Source of the DNA: Synanceia verrucosa
Lineage: Eukaryota > Chordata > Actinopteri > Perciformes > Synanceiidae
Length of the DNA: 64,000 nt
Direction of reading: 5' to 3'
NCBI GenBank assembly: GCA_029721515.1
Contig: CM056559.1
Location: 5,457,001-5,521,000, forward strand
Shown: positions 1 through 13,100 of the stretch, piece by piece
Numbering within the stretch: the stretch's first letter is position 1
Layout: every line of letters starts with the position of its first letter
The notes under the pieces: generated by a model
Seen by the model: only the letters and a program-made list of their open reading frames with translations
Told to the model about the DNA's origin: nothing
The model's database searches: none
Translations under genes and position numbers: made by a program

Positions 1-201
1 TCACATTCACACCTACAGGCAATTTAAATTAGCCAATTAACCTAACCCCCATGTATGTTTTTGAATGGTGGGAGGAAGCCGGAGTACCCAGAGAGAACCC
101 ACACAGACACGGGTAGAACATACATTCCCAGGCCGGGAATCGAACCCAGTACTCTCTTGCTGTGAGGCGACAGTGCTAACCACTACACCACCGTGCCGCC
201 C
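1..201 (-). mobile_element. tRNA-derived SINE, truncated by window edge
   Basis: This is a short interspersed element read on the minus strand. Its head, at 175-201, has a tRNA-like A box (TGGTGTAGTGGTTAGC on the minus strand), and a B box, GGGTTCGATTCCCGG, lies at 133-147. Both internal RNA polymerase III promoter boxes are therefore present. Downstream sequence (CTTCCTCCCACC, GGTTAGGTTAATTGGC) matches the body of the second copy at 40165-40500. The 3' end with its ATGG tail lies outside the window. The stretch between the B box and the conserved body is shorter than in the second copy, so this copy has its own small deletion. tRNA-headed SINEs of this kind are abundant in percomorph fish. 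I do not assign a database family name. Confidence 0.85.
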
Positions 202-3083
202 TAAACCTGATGTCCTCTTTTGGATATTCTGGATAAGATAACATGAATATTATTTTGAAACTTTATGTACATTTAATTTTAACATAATTCCAAAAAAAAC
301 AAATGATGCTGTGGTTCAGATGGCCAGCAGGCCTCATCTTGCTCCAAGGGATGCTGTCTCTGTGTCTGTTAATTGAGACTTCATTCATGTCAGTGCTTTA
401 CAACATTATGCTAAGTGATGCAATTAACAGCTACTGTGGCTCAAGTCTGAAATCCATTAGTCATACTTATGATGCAACCATCTAGTTTGATAATATTCTG
501 ATTGAATGTTCCTGTGCAATATTTCCTATTGATGAATAAGTACAAACACCTTCTCCTGGATAAGTGAAGGTGCTGCATCTGCCACAGAGTTTGAGTTGCA
601 CTATCAAGGATCAAGAACATTTAAAAGTGCATATTTAAAAGACACCAAAGTAATATAGGATTTTTTTTGTGTATTTTTGTGGCAGTTTTTCGACAATTTT
701 TTGACACAGTTTTTAAGGCTCAAAGCGTAAATGCTGTTTGGGTATATAATTGTATATAATTGTTCTGATAAAAGTGAATGAGTAGGACCACACAGGGCTT
801 TTATTTTGTTGGCTCCTGGCAGGAGTCAGTCAGTGGGCATTTGGCAGCCTTCTCTTTAATGGGAGTGCAAAATCAATTTTAGCCAGTTAGTGAAAAAGTC
901 TTTCGTTATTATTGTGGTCAAAGGTTGAGCTTTTTCTTGTCTTTGGTTTCCTTTCTTTTTTCTTTATCATTATACCTTTCTTGTCCTCTTCCGTTTATAT
1001 GACTACAAATGAGCAGGATTAACTATTATTTATTATTTGGAAATTAATTATGAAAAACAAGCTGGGACTGACAAAAGCAATTTGTGTAATACATATACTT
1101 CTTTTTGTTTTTTTAATTTCTATTTTCCCACTAAACAGCACTTCAGCCCATGTGACTGAGTAATAAACTTCATTCAGAACTAGCACTTATTGTTGTGACA
1201 CGAGCTGAAACATTATCCAGCAGTATGATCAATACTGATTGTGATGATGCTATAATGCTACTGTTTTGATCATATATGTAGTATATGTTATTTCATTGAT
1301 CTTTCCAGAATAACCTCCACGCTGATGCAGACCAGTTAAGTCGAGCAGTCCAGACCTCGGAGTGGTGAGCTCAGGCATGACAGGAGAGGTGAGGAGGGTG
1401 GAGACAATGACCACCGTGACCAAAGACATGGAGACGATGTGTCAGCTGTAAACGAGCCAGAAGATGCACAGTGCCAAGACTGGTTCTGAGGCAGGGTATG
1501 TGGGAATTCACTTTCCTTTGACACTAGACGCACCACGGCTTCTGGCAACACAGCAACCACTTGGCTGAGAGCAGGAAATCCAAGGAAACTGCTTGCCTCG
1601 CAAACATCCCCTTTCGACAGGGTAATTCCCAGAAGCTCCATTCCCTCTGTACCACAATGTACTGCTAATCCCTGACATACTCTCTTTTACCCTTCTAAAA
1701 CAATGCACAATATCTAAACAGAGCCACAAATGACAGAAAACACCCACTTCATGTTCAGTTTTAGCATCCCTATTATATTTATTACTAAATTTAATGCAAT
1801 CAAGGACCCAGTTTGAGAGGGAAGATCATGCCAGAAGAGACTGTTGGGGTTCAACCAGGGCAGTTCTTATTCACATTCCTCCCTATGGATACGGTAGATT
1901 ATTCATGATACCTCCACGGTGTAATTATCAAAGTATTTTGTGAGGACAGCTCTTTCAGAGTGTTTACATCATATTAAGTTCATTACACTATTTCCTTCCA
2001 TATATATTTTTTAAATATTCTTCCCAACTCGATAGGATTAAATAGTTTTGTTTCTGATACTTCAACCAATAAAAATCCCAAAAACAATTCTTTCCTGATA
2101 TAACGCCTCCTTGCTTTGGATGAACCGCAGACCTCCCTATAGTCATTATAAAAACTGTTGACAGTGTGTTCTGTGGATTATCCAAAGCAACCGATCCTGG
2201 CTGTGCAACACAGAGAAACTGATGCCGGAAAGAGATTTTTAAATGCAATAAAAAAGTAATCTAAATGTTTGTGTAAAACATAAATGTAATAAATGCATTT
2301 TTTAAAGCTATGAGCCCTACAAATACAATTCCATTCGCCTGCAGTGTGCTGGGGCGGTTGTAATTCAGGTGAACCGATCCTCTAAGAAGAAAAATGGGTT
2401 TGTGAAGAAGAACTACCTGTTTTATTAACTGTTTTAAGAAGGTCTTATCTCTAGCCTCACTGCATTTCACTGCCTATGAGCACTGCCACATATTCTAATT
2501 AGTGAACACACAGGCTGAGTGGGCTCTTTAAAAATAGCTTCCCGATAGATTAGTATGGAGAAGTACAGAGGAAAATGAAAATGCAAAAACAAAAATTGTC
2601 AACGAAAATATAATTCAGCTAAAAGACATACAATGACGTCTTTAACAGGTGACTTAAAGTGGCTTTGTGGTCGAAACCCCATGATCACACTTTGGAGGAG
2701 TTGACAAAAACTTGAGTGTGCCGCAATTTAATGGATCAGAGTTCTGTGCATGGCAACAGATGGGGGTCTGGCTGGCATAGGCCTCATTATTGAGCCTCCA
2801 AGCCCTCCTCTCTTGCATTGCCACCTGTCCAGCAGGTCTAATGTTATTCTCGCACCTGGGCAGACTATCACAAGCTATCATCAAAGTTACGCTTTGAGGG
2901 CATCCAGTCTTTCTGCAACATGTCACAGCAAATAGAAAGAGAAATGACACACATTCACCTTGAGACTGCGACATCCAAAAGGCTTTTAAAATATGATGTA
3001 AAGCCTCTTGCATGAGACAATAGTTTGAATGACCCATGACAACCTGACAACCTGAAATTCCCTATTTATTTAGCGGATTAACA
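202..3083. other. Non-coding stretch, no recognised element
   Basis: AT-rich, apparently unique sequence. The ORFs here, including 127 codons on the minus strand at 2654-3037, show no domain, signal peptide or family resemblance and overlap ORFs in other frames. I see no repeat hallmark, splice-supported exon or RNA gene. Confidence 0.6.
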
Positions 3084-3317
3084 GACTATATCACGGGTGT
3101 CAAACATATGGCCCAAGGCCAGAACCAGCCCAGCAAAGGGTTCAACACGGCCCACTGGACGACTAGACGGATTTACATGGATTGTTTGTTCATTAATTGT
3201 GAACATTTTCGCAATAAAACATTTCAATTACTTATTATTGTCAGGTTAATATGCAGTGGTTTAAATGGTCTAGCCCACTTTGGGCTGAATGTGGCCCATG
3301 AATTAAGATGACTATAT
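3084..3317 (+). mobile_element. hAT-type non-autonomous DNA element with 8-bp target duplication
   Basis: The left end at 3092 reads CACGGGTGTCAAACATATGG, very close to the terminal inverted repeat CAGGGGTGTCAAACTCATGG of a widespread vertebrate hAT-like element (from knowledge of the family). The interior contains the usual repeated GGCCC phrases, and the right part reads GGGCTGAATGTGGCCC. The element is flanked by a perfect 8-bp direct repeat, GACTATAT, at 3084-3091 and 3310-3317. An 8-bp target duplication is the hAT signature. The right terminus stops at AATTAAGAT and lacks the expected complementary inverted repeat. No transposase is present, so movement would have depended on an enzyme supplied in trans. 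Confidence 0.75.
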
Positions 3318-6300
3318 ATACTGTTTATTCAAACCACGTTTTCACACACCAACCTAAATTTCCTCTTATCGCTCAGCAGGAGCAAAATGTTCCAATCATG
3401 CGAAGGAGCAGCTGACAGCAATTCAAATGGGCTAGAACAATGCTCTCAGAAGCAGCTGAGCGATCCATATGTATGAAGATAACCGTGGCATCAAACAGCT
3501 GAGTCCACTTGTTTTCGTCTTTCCAAATAAGAAACTCTGCCATGCCTTCATCATTATTCCTGCATTTGTGTAATGAATTCTTGGAAATGAGTCACCAGCT
3601 AAGCATCTATTTCACTTTGAAATCTTTTTTAGTCTTTAGTTGCCCTTGTAGTTGTCTATCTCTGTGTGATAGTGTTGTAGAATTACTGTAATAAAGGTGC
3701 ATTCAACATGTTATTGCTTTTCATGATATGGCACCGCATGATAAGAAGAGATTTACTGAATCCTTGTGAAATGGATGTCAGCATTCTACTGATGAGACTT
3801 TTTCAGAGCCTGCACCCAAAGTGGCAGTCAACTCTGTCCATCCATCTCGTGTAATCTGATGTCTTTGCCTTGATCGCCACAGATATCTTCAGCTAAGAAC
3901 AAACGCCTCATCTGTCACCAGGGCTGTGTTGCACCATTTCAGTCCACCTCAGATGATGAGGGGAAGACATAAGTTGTTAAGATGATAGCTTTGCAAACAT
4001 CTTGCACAATGTGTCGAAGCGTCAATCCTCGCCTATGGACACAGGGTGTGTGTCTCTGGTGCTTTCATTAACAGATCTCTAAAGCTACTCTGCAGCACAA
4101 GGTCTAGAAGTTGATTAAAGGCATGTTTGCTCGGAGGCAGGAAGAACAAAGGTTTCAGAGCACTGCACGGGGAGCACAGTATCTGCACGGCTGCCATTAA
4201 AAACTGTAATATCAGTTTAGCCTCCCGGACCCCAGCCATCAATAAGAAGGTCTTCACGACTGACAAAGGCAAACAGGCAAACAGCAAACAGCTCACAGGC
4301 ACAATCCCACCTGATAAGGCTCATAACCTCATTCACTCTTCAACAGAGGAGTTAATTGAGTCAGGCTGACATCATGAACTGAGATAATGCCAATAAATAC
4401 CATTTTCTCAGACCGTGTTCGATAATTATAGCACTCAAATCCACCAATTGCCAGGGTCTAAGGGTGAAGACACTGCTTTAAGATAAGACTCGGTATGTTC
4501 ATTATTGCAGTCACATGGAACTGTTACTTTTTTGTGCTGAATTTGATCCACTGTGTATTAATGGTGAGTTTCTCCTGAGGAGCATTTCATGCTGTTACCA
4601 CTTTCCTATTCCCCATGCAGCAACACTGAAGAGAAAGTGGAATTTGTTTTTTGTGAAGCCCAAGCAGCTCATACTAATGGGTCTTGCAGGGGTTGTTGTT
4701 ATACTGGACTATTTCGCCTTTGTTCAATTATGTATTCATGGCTTTACTCTTCACTCCAGAGGAAATAGGAAATACATAACTGTTGCCAGGGCAAGCCTCT
4801 CACATTCTCAGTACTTCCAACATGTTCTGATCTCAGCCCCATGTCCAGACAAGTGTCGGATTCACTTGTTTCTTCGCTCCCTGTTTGTAATTTTGCACTG
4901 TCATAACCGATATCTATGACAGTCTTGCTGAGAGTTCCTTCATAGACTAACAATTATCAGATTTGCTCATGTCCCCATGTTGACAGAAAAACAAGAGCTT
5001 CAATTTTATCAGCGTTGTCAGTTCAGCAGTCATCCCAGTCAAGCCACACTGAATGCCCTTGACGACAAAAAACTGCCTGGTGCAGGCTATTATTGATGTG
5101 TTTGTTTACTATATGCCACAGAGGAAAAGGAACCCTGTGGCATTTACTGAACTTTTATTCAACCACCTTCCAAGCAACTTCTCTGCAATTAACAAAAAGA
5201 TCCCATTTGACTGCTGTGTCTCGATTGCTGTGTGTCTGGAGTGATGGATGCGTGGTGTGGGATGGGGTTGTTCACACCCTGTTGAAGAAGCATCATTTCA
5301 GTCTCTAGAGAGGAGGTGGAGTCGGGGTGGGGTGTGGGCTAAGTGATGTCCCTGGTTGAGTCCTCAATCAAACTCCTCACACAATGGACAGGGAGAATAC
5401 TCTTCCTCCTCAGATGACTTATTGTCCACAGTTGGCTGTTGGGAAAGATTAACCTTGTGAGGTTTTATCTGTATCCAGTGTAGTATTGATGTATTATTTA
5501 CTTAAAATGATAAATAAAATAATATATGGTTTATGTTATATTTTTTTCTTCTCTGCAGTATGATTAACACACCTCCTCCTGTATTGTCACTGAAGAATCC
5601 ATGACATATGGACTACGTGATTATGAAACCAAATTAGTACTCATTTTTTAAAAAAAATGTCTCTCATTAAGGCATTTTTTTCAAAAGCATAACCAGTCAA
5701 AGAATGAATGAGATTTGGAGATAAGCTTCCATTTGATCCTCAAATGTATGATGAACGAAACTGACAAATATAAAATAGATAAATGTTAATTTCTAGGTAA
5801 TACACAGATTCTAATTATTCAACAAACTAAGAGCTGCCTTTATCATTTCATATCATCCACAGGAATGAGTCAGATGTCAGTGAAATTCAACAAAGCAGCA
5901 CAAAAAAAAATCACCTGTCTGACTTAACTTCCATATATTATAATACAGTAACTATCGAGCTTGCATCAGCCAAGCAAACCAAACTCCACCTGCAATTCAC
6001 ACCATCTGGATCACAATAAATACCAATATTTTTTTATGGGTTCTCTAATGATAACCTGCTAGGTTCCTAATATATGCAGTCTTCAGTAATCTTCAGCAGA
6101 TCAGTGTCTGTCATTGCAAAAATGCATTTGATTTTACGGGCATTTTCAGATTAGCAACAGCAATCATCTTACAAATGAATGAATGGTAATTCTTCCAATC
6201 AGGCCAGTTTGAAGCATTTAAACCTCCACACAAGTAGGTTTATCTAAATCATGATGTTCATTTCGGCAAACGTTTCAGCATTATTATTGTTTTGATTTAG

Positions 6301-8068
6301 AAATTAAAAGCAAATTAGTAAATTCAAAGTTTAAATTTGCAAATATGGTATATCAGGGTTAAATTTTTAATGTGCAACTGAATTATGGTGGCAAGATGGG
6401 CTGGTCATAGTCAATATCCCTGATGCAGTTAAGCGTGACTTACAAGGCCTCAGTTTATACTGGCCTATAATACCAACAGCTCCCGTATCTGGGCCACATT
6501 ACTGACACATCTGTTGTGAGATGAAGATCCCATAACAGAGCTGTGAAGAGAGATTGCTCTGGTTTTACAGGGCAGCTGATATTGGACTGCAGATTGCAGT
6601 TCAAAAACATTTTACACATGAACTACAGTAAAAGTGAAGGTTGGAACAGCATCAGAGGCATCAAAAGAGGACCACGAGTTTATAATGATTTGTTGACACG
6701 GGTGACAGAGCATCGGTTTGTCCGGCCACATGTGGTCACAGTTAGGGTGCTACAATCTAGTAATGGAGCTGGTGAAAAGGTGTACAGATGATACTGGATT
6801 TGTCACAATCTTTCTCTGTCTCACGATTAATTCTGTGTCCAGAATTTAGCTGACAGAGTTTGGAAATATAACACTGACCACGGACAGCAAACAATATATC
6901 TCATCATACTGTAAGGCATGAAAGTCTATACTTTCAGCCTTTGGGGAATAATATTTAACTTTGAATATTCCTTGGGTACATTTACACTTGTCATTGATGT
7001 GACGCGAATAATGTCCAATTAGGTCAGACAAAAATAGCAGAGCAAATATATCATGTTCTCTGCTCCTGAGAAAGGAATGCACATCACAGACTGTCAGGTG
7101 TGCAAACGAAATTACACCTCCCATGGGGAACACCGACCATGTACTTCATTATTCCTCTTTTGGTGAGAAAGAAAGTGCACTCGTCGCACTTTTCCTACAG
7201 TACCATTATTTCTGACACCAGCAGCTTGGCCTGACAGAAGTATATAGCATAAGCATCTGGGCCAGGATCCACGGGCGAAAAAGAGAACTAATGAGAGTCT
7301 CGGCGATGCTGTAGGTACGTAGGCTACTGGACTGGGGAAACACCAGAGCAGTTGTGTGTGTGTCGGTGTGTGTAAGGAGGGTCAAGGCAGGTTAAAAGCT
7401 TGGTCTAAGAACTATTTATCAAGAATCAACCAGCAGCATTTCTCTTTACGACTTAAAAGACATAACTTAGGATGAGGCTACAGTTTCACTTTACATCACA
7501 GTATCGGTAAACCAATGTCCGTTTATGAATAGTAACAAATCATTCTGTTTCTACAAGCGCTGCGTTCATTCAATTTCAGTGGCACACAAGCAGGAGCCAG
7601 ATTGAACAGGTTTAACATCTCTGAAAAGAACCAATGACTCATGACAGAAGGACGGTATCCAATTTTGGCAAGGAAGCACAGGCAGGAGACAGAGGCACAG
7701 AAATCGCTGGAGTTCCAGTAGAGTGTATCATCGGCTCAGCATGAACGTTCTCTTTCAATGAAACTATCGAGCCACGGCTTCCCAGGACTCTCACTGCTAC
7801 AACTCCTCCAACGCTCCAACCATACGGTACATATCCCTCAGACAACTACATGGTTGGGTCAGTACGGCACAACACTCCTCCTGTGTAGCTGACAGTATTT
7901 CCTGTAGGGACTGGTAACTGTTGTGTGACTTCCTCCAATTACTTCTACTAACATGACTGCTTCCTCAGCCTTGGAGCTGCTAACCAACATGTAATATTAT
8001 TAGAAAACTACATTCTTAGCTGATTATTACATTTTACTGGCCACTTTCACCAAAACCAGAATCTTTGT
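3318..8068. other. Non-coding stretch, no recognised element
   Basis: Mostly unique AT-rich sequence. ORFs up to 134 codons (4515-4919 plus) have no recognisable motif. An RFX X-box-like sequence, GTTGCCAGGGCAAG, lies at 4782-4795 and matches the GTTNCCATGGNAAC consensus at 12 of 14 positions, which is only weakly informative. No transposon ends or RNA genes were seen. Confidence 0.55.
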
Positions 8069-8260
8069 TTAACTCTTTTAACGTGATTGTCTCCACTTCC
8101 TGCTTTGATCTCCATGGTGTATATATTAACTCTTTATGTCCTGACTACAAATCACAGAAGCCCCAAAATTACTCACAGGCTGCAGGAGACCATGATCGAC
8201 GACCCGCTGTAGAAAAAACACTTTGATGTTGTATTACATCAATGGCACTCAAAGAGTTAA
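8069..8260 (-). mobile_element. TTAA-bounded MITE, copy 1 (internally deleted)
   Basis: This is a 192-bp member of the six-copy family, in opposite orientation to the others. It is bounded by TTAA on both sides. The plus-strand left end is TTAACTCTTTT and the right end is TGGCACTCAAAGAGTTAA; the ten terminal bases, TTAACTCTTT, are inverted copies. The minus strand gives the family core: GCGGGTCG, then GCCTGTGAGTAATTTTGGGG, then CATAAAGAG, then GATCAAAGCAGGAAGTGGAG. The half running from the GATTAGAGAGC block to the distal end, about 250 bp in full copies, is missing, so the end joins directly to the middle. There is no coding capacity. Confidence 0.85.
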
Positions 8261-8949
8261 TAATTTTACAATATACATGCAACTACAGCCATATATGACA
8301 ATACTGAGGGATTATAAGGATTGTGTAGGAATATAAGGATTTTGAAGTGGTGTCTGATCATCTTTCATAGACAAATCAAAAACTGCACAGTTCTACCAAA
8401 TCCAAAAAAACATAGATTACAGTCAATGGACCTTGTGCAGACAGATCAATGTGTATCAGGCCAGCTAATGTCACCACAATTCAACACCTTGTAGTCAAAT
8501 CCTCCATCTGCATCCAGTATATCCGTACTGGACACACACAATGTGTCTTTCTATTGTATGAGGATAGGAAGCCACACTCTTAAATTAACTGGTCTACTGA
8601 AGCAGTAAGGGATAAGCTGACACTCTTAAGAATTATCATCATTGTATTGCTCAGAAAAAATCAGATTATCAGTGATGAGAGTGAATACTAGCAAATCTCG
8701 CTGCAGCCAAGTAGCTTGAGGAAAACGAGGAGGCAGCTGTTGCCCTATAAATCTGATCATGCTTCTGCTCCCGGAGGGGCCCAAGAGACTTCCAGAAAGA
8801 GCAACCAGAGCTGCCCAACACATTGGCATTGAGTATCAGTGTTCATATGCACCAAATTCACAGCTTGCCTTCCTTCTTCACTTTGACCTTAAGTTTTGCT
8901 GTCATTCTCAGTGCCAAATGCCTCTATTAACTGATTATGCAAGCAGAGA
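8261..8949. other. Non-coding stretch, nothing recognised
   Basis: Unique AT-rich sequence between MITE copy 1 and the 3' end of the LINE. It holds only short overlapping ORFs and no repeat hallmark. Confidence 0.55.
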
Positions 8950-10185
8950 AAGAATCAAAATCAGAAACAAGTTTACCAAGTAAGTTTGCACATACTGTAC
9001 AAGGATTTAACTTGGTGTCTTGATGCATGACATATAAACATATAAATGTACTGCAGATATAACAACAACAAGATACTAAAGTGATGACTAGGAATAAATA
9101 AAGGATGCCAAAGACAATACAGTGCAATATGGCAGATGAACGGAGACAAAAACTGTGCAGAAATGTGCAACTAGGCTAGTGAAGGGAGGTGTACTATGGG
9201 CCTCGTTGATGAGGCCAGCTGCAGTGGGGAAGAAACTGTTCTTATGGTGTGAGGTTCTGGTTCTGATGGATCTCAGCCTCCTGCCAGAAGGGAGAGACTG
9301 AAACAGTTTATGTCCAGGGTGGGAGGGGTCGGCCACAATCTTTCCTGTATGCTTCGGGGTCCTGGAGGCCTGCAGGTCCTGGAGGGATGAAAGCCTGGCC
9401 TTGTTCTTGGTGATGGCATCACCATCATTGTCTTTGGCAGGTAGAATTTCTTCAGCTGTTGCAGTAAGTGCATCCCCTTCTGGGCTTTTTGGTGAGGGTG
9501 CTGATGTTCAGCTCCCACTTGAGATCCTGGGTGATGATGGAGCCTAGGAAGCAGAAAGACTCCACAGAGGTGACTGGAGGGCCTCATAGAGTGATGGGGG
9601 CTGCTGTTCTTCCTGTAGTCCAATGTCATCTCCACTGTCTTTAGAGCACTGAGCTCAAAGTTCTCGGTGGACCAGGTCATCAGAATCTCAATCTCCCACC
9701 TGAAGGCGGACTCATCTGCAGTGTGTCATGGTGTGGAGACCAAGTCCTCTGTTGAGGCAGGGGGTGGGGCTGGTGGGCTGGAGCTAAGGAGTGGGGAATG
9801 GAGTCCAGATTGTCCCAACGACAGTAGTGGTCATTCAGTCGGTTGAGTAGGTGCAGGTCATTGAAGGAATAGGGGAGGTTTAGGCTTGTAGTTGGTTATG
9901 GGTCTCAGTTCTCTCCAGACTGAGGCAGTGTTGTTACCTGAGAGCTGGTGTTGGAGGCTCTCAGAGTACAGTCTTTAGCATTTTGCTAAACCTGTCCTTA
10001 ACCTCTTTAAACCTGTTCTTGTCCCCACGCTTAAACGCCTCCTCTTTCTGTATCAGTGGCCATCTGAGTTTAGCTATGAACCAGGGTTTGTTTTTGTTAT
10101 CTTACCCTGGTGCCAGTTGGTACAGAGGTTCATGTATGACGCCACAGCATCTGTAAAGTCATCCAGACGGCTGGAGTCAGTGTGT
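8950..10185 (-). pseudogene. Decayed L2/Rex1-like LINE, 3' portion with internal deletions
   Basis: Minus-strand remnant of a non-LTR retrotransposon polyprotein. From the 5' side, about 10185-9850 encodes the linker before the reverse transcriptase: DAVASYMNLC, KPWFIAKLR-like text, QKEEAFKRGDKNRFKEVKDR and ITNYKPKPP, broken by stops and frameshifts. At about 9710-9440 the post-palm region follows: WSTENFEL, LKTVEMTLDYRKN, then in a shifted frame FLGSIITQDLKWELN, then KAQKGMHLLQQLKKFYLPK. At about 9400-9190 comes the C-terminus: DPSHPGHKLFQSLPSGRR and TRTSHHKNSFFP. The catalytic palm, including the Y/FADD motif, is absent, as is a shorter block after KKFYLPK. The 3' UTR ends near 8950 with TTGATTCT-type repeats on the minus strand, typical of these elements. 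The clade assignment rests on remembered motif text. The copy cannot be functional. Confidence 0.85.
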
Positions 10186-13100
10186 ACAATCCAAATACTC
10201 CTGAAGAAGTGAGATATAAGTGGTAGAACCCCTGAGCTTTAACATTTTTATTAATTCTATAATGACTAGTGGTTCGATGAAATTGGACAGCAGCAATGCA
10301 AGAACTAAAAGGAACAGCTCTGGTACCTGTACTGATATCACTGGTATTTAAATGTACATACAATATCACACAGTATTTGCCAGGTCTCATAAGTGCTTAG
10401 CTGAAAAGAGAAGCACCTCTTACACTAACCTCTGTATAATCCCTCACAGAGAGCTCAGACAGTCCTCTGGAGCTCTCAGTGATGCGTCCATCAAAACCAT
10501 TTTCTCTCCTTCTCTAATGCTAAAGGCAAGGTGCTCGTCCCCAGCTAGCGAAGGCAGACTGTAAATACTGTCTGCAAACAACCTAAATATATTGAGCATA
10601 GTGCATGCTGTCATTACTGTGCTGGAAAAAAGACTCAGAATGTGCTGTGATACATTTTAGCTTTCATCACAAGCCTGCGAACACACAATTTGATATCAAA
10701 GAAAGTGAGAGCCCGCACACTTAAAAAGACACCAGTAAAGCAACAGTCTGCACTGTGAGATGCTAAAGGCTATTAAAGAAAGCCACACATTTCTACTCAT
10801 TTTGAATTATGTACAATACATCACTGACAGACTGACCATAAAAGAAAAATAGCTCTTCTGTCTGTGCAGCACATCCTCGGGGTAAACTCTATATCAGAAC
10901 CACAGGCCTTTCTGTAATAACGTCCACTGCCCAGTGGTGGTCTGTGGTGGCATGGGGTCTGCGCATTGTGATCTGTGGCTCCATGACATAGTGCTAACAG
11001 CCGAGGGCATTATTTCATGCTGTTCCACAGGCCCATAGCCTGACTCATCTTTTCTGATACAAATCTAGCCCTAGGGATGATGTTCAGTTTAATTATGGAT
11101 ATGCGGGACACCAGTCAAAGTTAATGTTGTCCTTGTTTTTCACACTCATCCATAGAAGCTGCCCCTGCCACTCCATGGACATCCCAAAGAGATTTGAAAG
11201 GAACGTCACAGAACCTTAGGTCCGGAAGTGAGCGAAGAAGCCAGGTGAATCTTTGAATAATTGATACAGTCTCATTTTCAAACCGGAGCATCCCTCCAGC
11301 TGCTGTCATCTAATCATCATTTCACGAGGAAGGCATGAGAGCGTTGTTGCAGGAACGCTTAGGCTAATATCTGCAGGATTTTCCTCCTCCAATACTTGGG
11401 AAAGCACTCCGCTGGGCTAGGAATCTCAAAGCGGTTCTTATACAGGAGCCGTGACAAGTACTGAGCTCAGCCCTCCTCTCCTGACAGTGGCCTCCGGCAA
11501 CACTCATCCCTCCCCTGGTAGAGCTGCAGGCAATATGGCCATTACCTGCAGCCCTGTGGAGCTTTACTTCCCTGGGCAGCCACATAGTCAGATGCTGATG
11601 CTCCTGACGAAGACTCTTCCTTATGGCAAGAATGTTAAAAATGTGCCTGGTGGTGCTCACTTGGGAAGATGTCCATCTTTACTGTGCAATGGATGTGAGC
11701 TGTTGGAGCTATCGTGCAGGCACTCCTCTCCCTGAGCTGACGGGATTAGTCTCGCTATGCAGAGACCACTTAGTCTCTTAGTGTTATTGTAAAATGCTGA
11801 ATTAGATTGTTTCCATTGTCTAATACAGTCACATCTATTTAATTTATCCCTTCCTTTGTTTCAACATCGTATGCAGCCGGCTTATCATAGAGGCTTGTGA
11901 AATAACAAGCAGTGTGGATTAATTGCAACAGTTCCAGCGACAGAACAGAAGCAATTCCTCCAAAAATATGCTGCTAATGACTGGGTGTCACCCTCCCTCT
12001 CTGTGTCTGTATGCATGTGCCTATGTGCATGTGCCAGACTGTAACCAGCCAGTCTGATGCGATAAAAGAACAGGGAGATGCACAGATGGCTAAGGTCATT
12101 ACTTGATTGATTTGCATTGTGATAGTTCTTAAAAATGGACCATTGCACTGAATTTGTCAAACAATGAGGAAACAAAGCTTTCTCCAAGAAGAGGTAATGA
12201 CTACCTTTTTATCTCTGTGCTGACATGTTCCCCAATTACCTCCACGATTTCCAAACGGATGATGAAGACTGTCAGGAGCAAAAATGCAAAGTAACTCCAA
12301 CATCGAGACCAACACATGCTCTCCACTGCTGGAGCCAGAGACTCTTGGCTCTGAGTGAGAGCTTCCCAGCCAGCTCTTCTTGGCACCGCTGTCCTGGGCA
12401 TACTGATTCTCATATCAGGGTTCATTTACATAATCCTGCCTGCGATTGGTCTCAGTTTAATGAAGGGTGGTAATGCATTTCTATAACAATGTTTCACCCC
12501 TCAACATGCCAACATAAACAGAACAGTGGGATGACATCTGGTGAAGCACTCGCTGACTCTATAATCATAAAGAAGAAAAGCCAGTCTGCATTCGGCAGTG
12601 TCAGGGCTCCGGCATTTTCAGAGACAAAGGAGATGTCAAACTTTTTTTTTGGATGTGTGCTGCCTGCTTCCAATGTGGCAAACTGTGACAAGTGAGCAGA
12701 TCCAACCTACAGAGGTAGCCATCAACAAAAAAAATATTTTTCTCTGTATCCTCTATGCTGCAACTATCATTCAAACAGTGCTGCGACCCTTTCTGCACCT
12801 TTTAGTGAAAAGTAAATGGTTATTTTTTTTATACCTGTCAGAAGGGGAGGAACAATAGTACAAATTGCCTTCTTGATCTAGCAGAATTTAAGTGCTTACA
12901 TATGTTACAAACAATATTTTGAGAACCACTAAAATAATACAGCACATTACCAACAATCAATCAAAGTCTAAAAGCAAAGAAACAACTCAACTCTGATTGA
13001 GCACCGAAACAGATGGCACCTTATGTCGACTCTGTGAACTCCTGATGGGAAGTTGGACTCACACCTCCAACCTCCCAACGCTGGGCCTCTTCTCAAACAA

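Noticed and set aside
133..190. A tRNA gene on the minus strand
   Set aside because: A and B boxes are present, but the sequence does not fold as a complete tRNA and continues into a SINE body shared with 40165-40500.
9273..9680. 135-codon minus-strand ORF as a host gene
   Set aside because: Contains LINE reverse-transcriptase C-terminal motifs, switches frame midway and carries deletions, so it is a transposon pseudogene.
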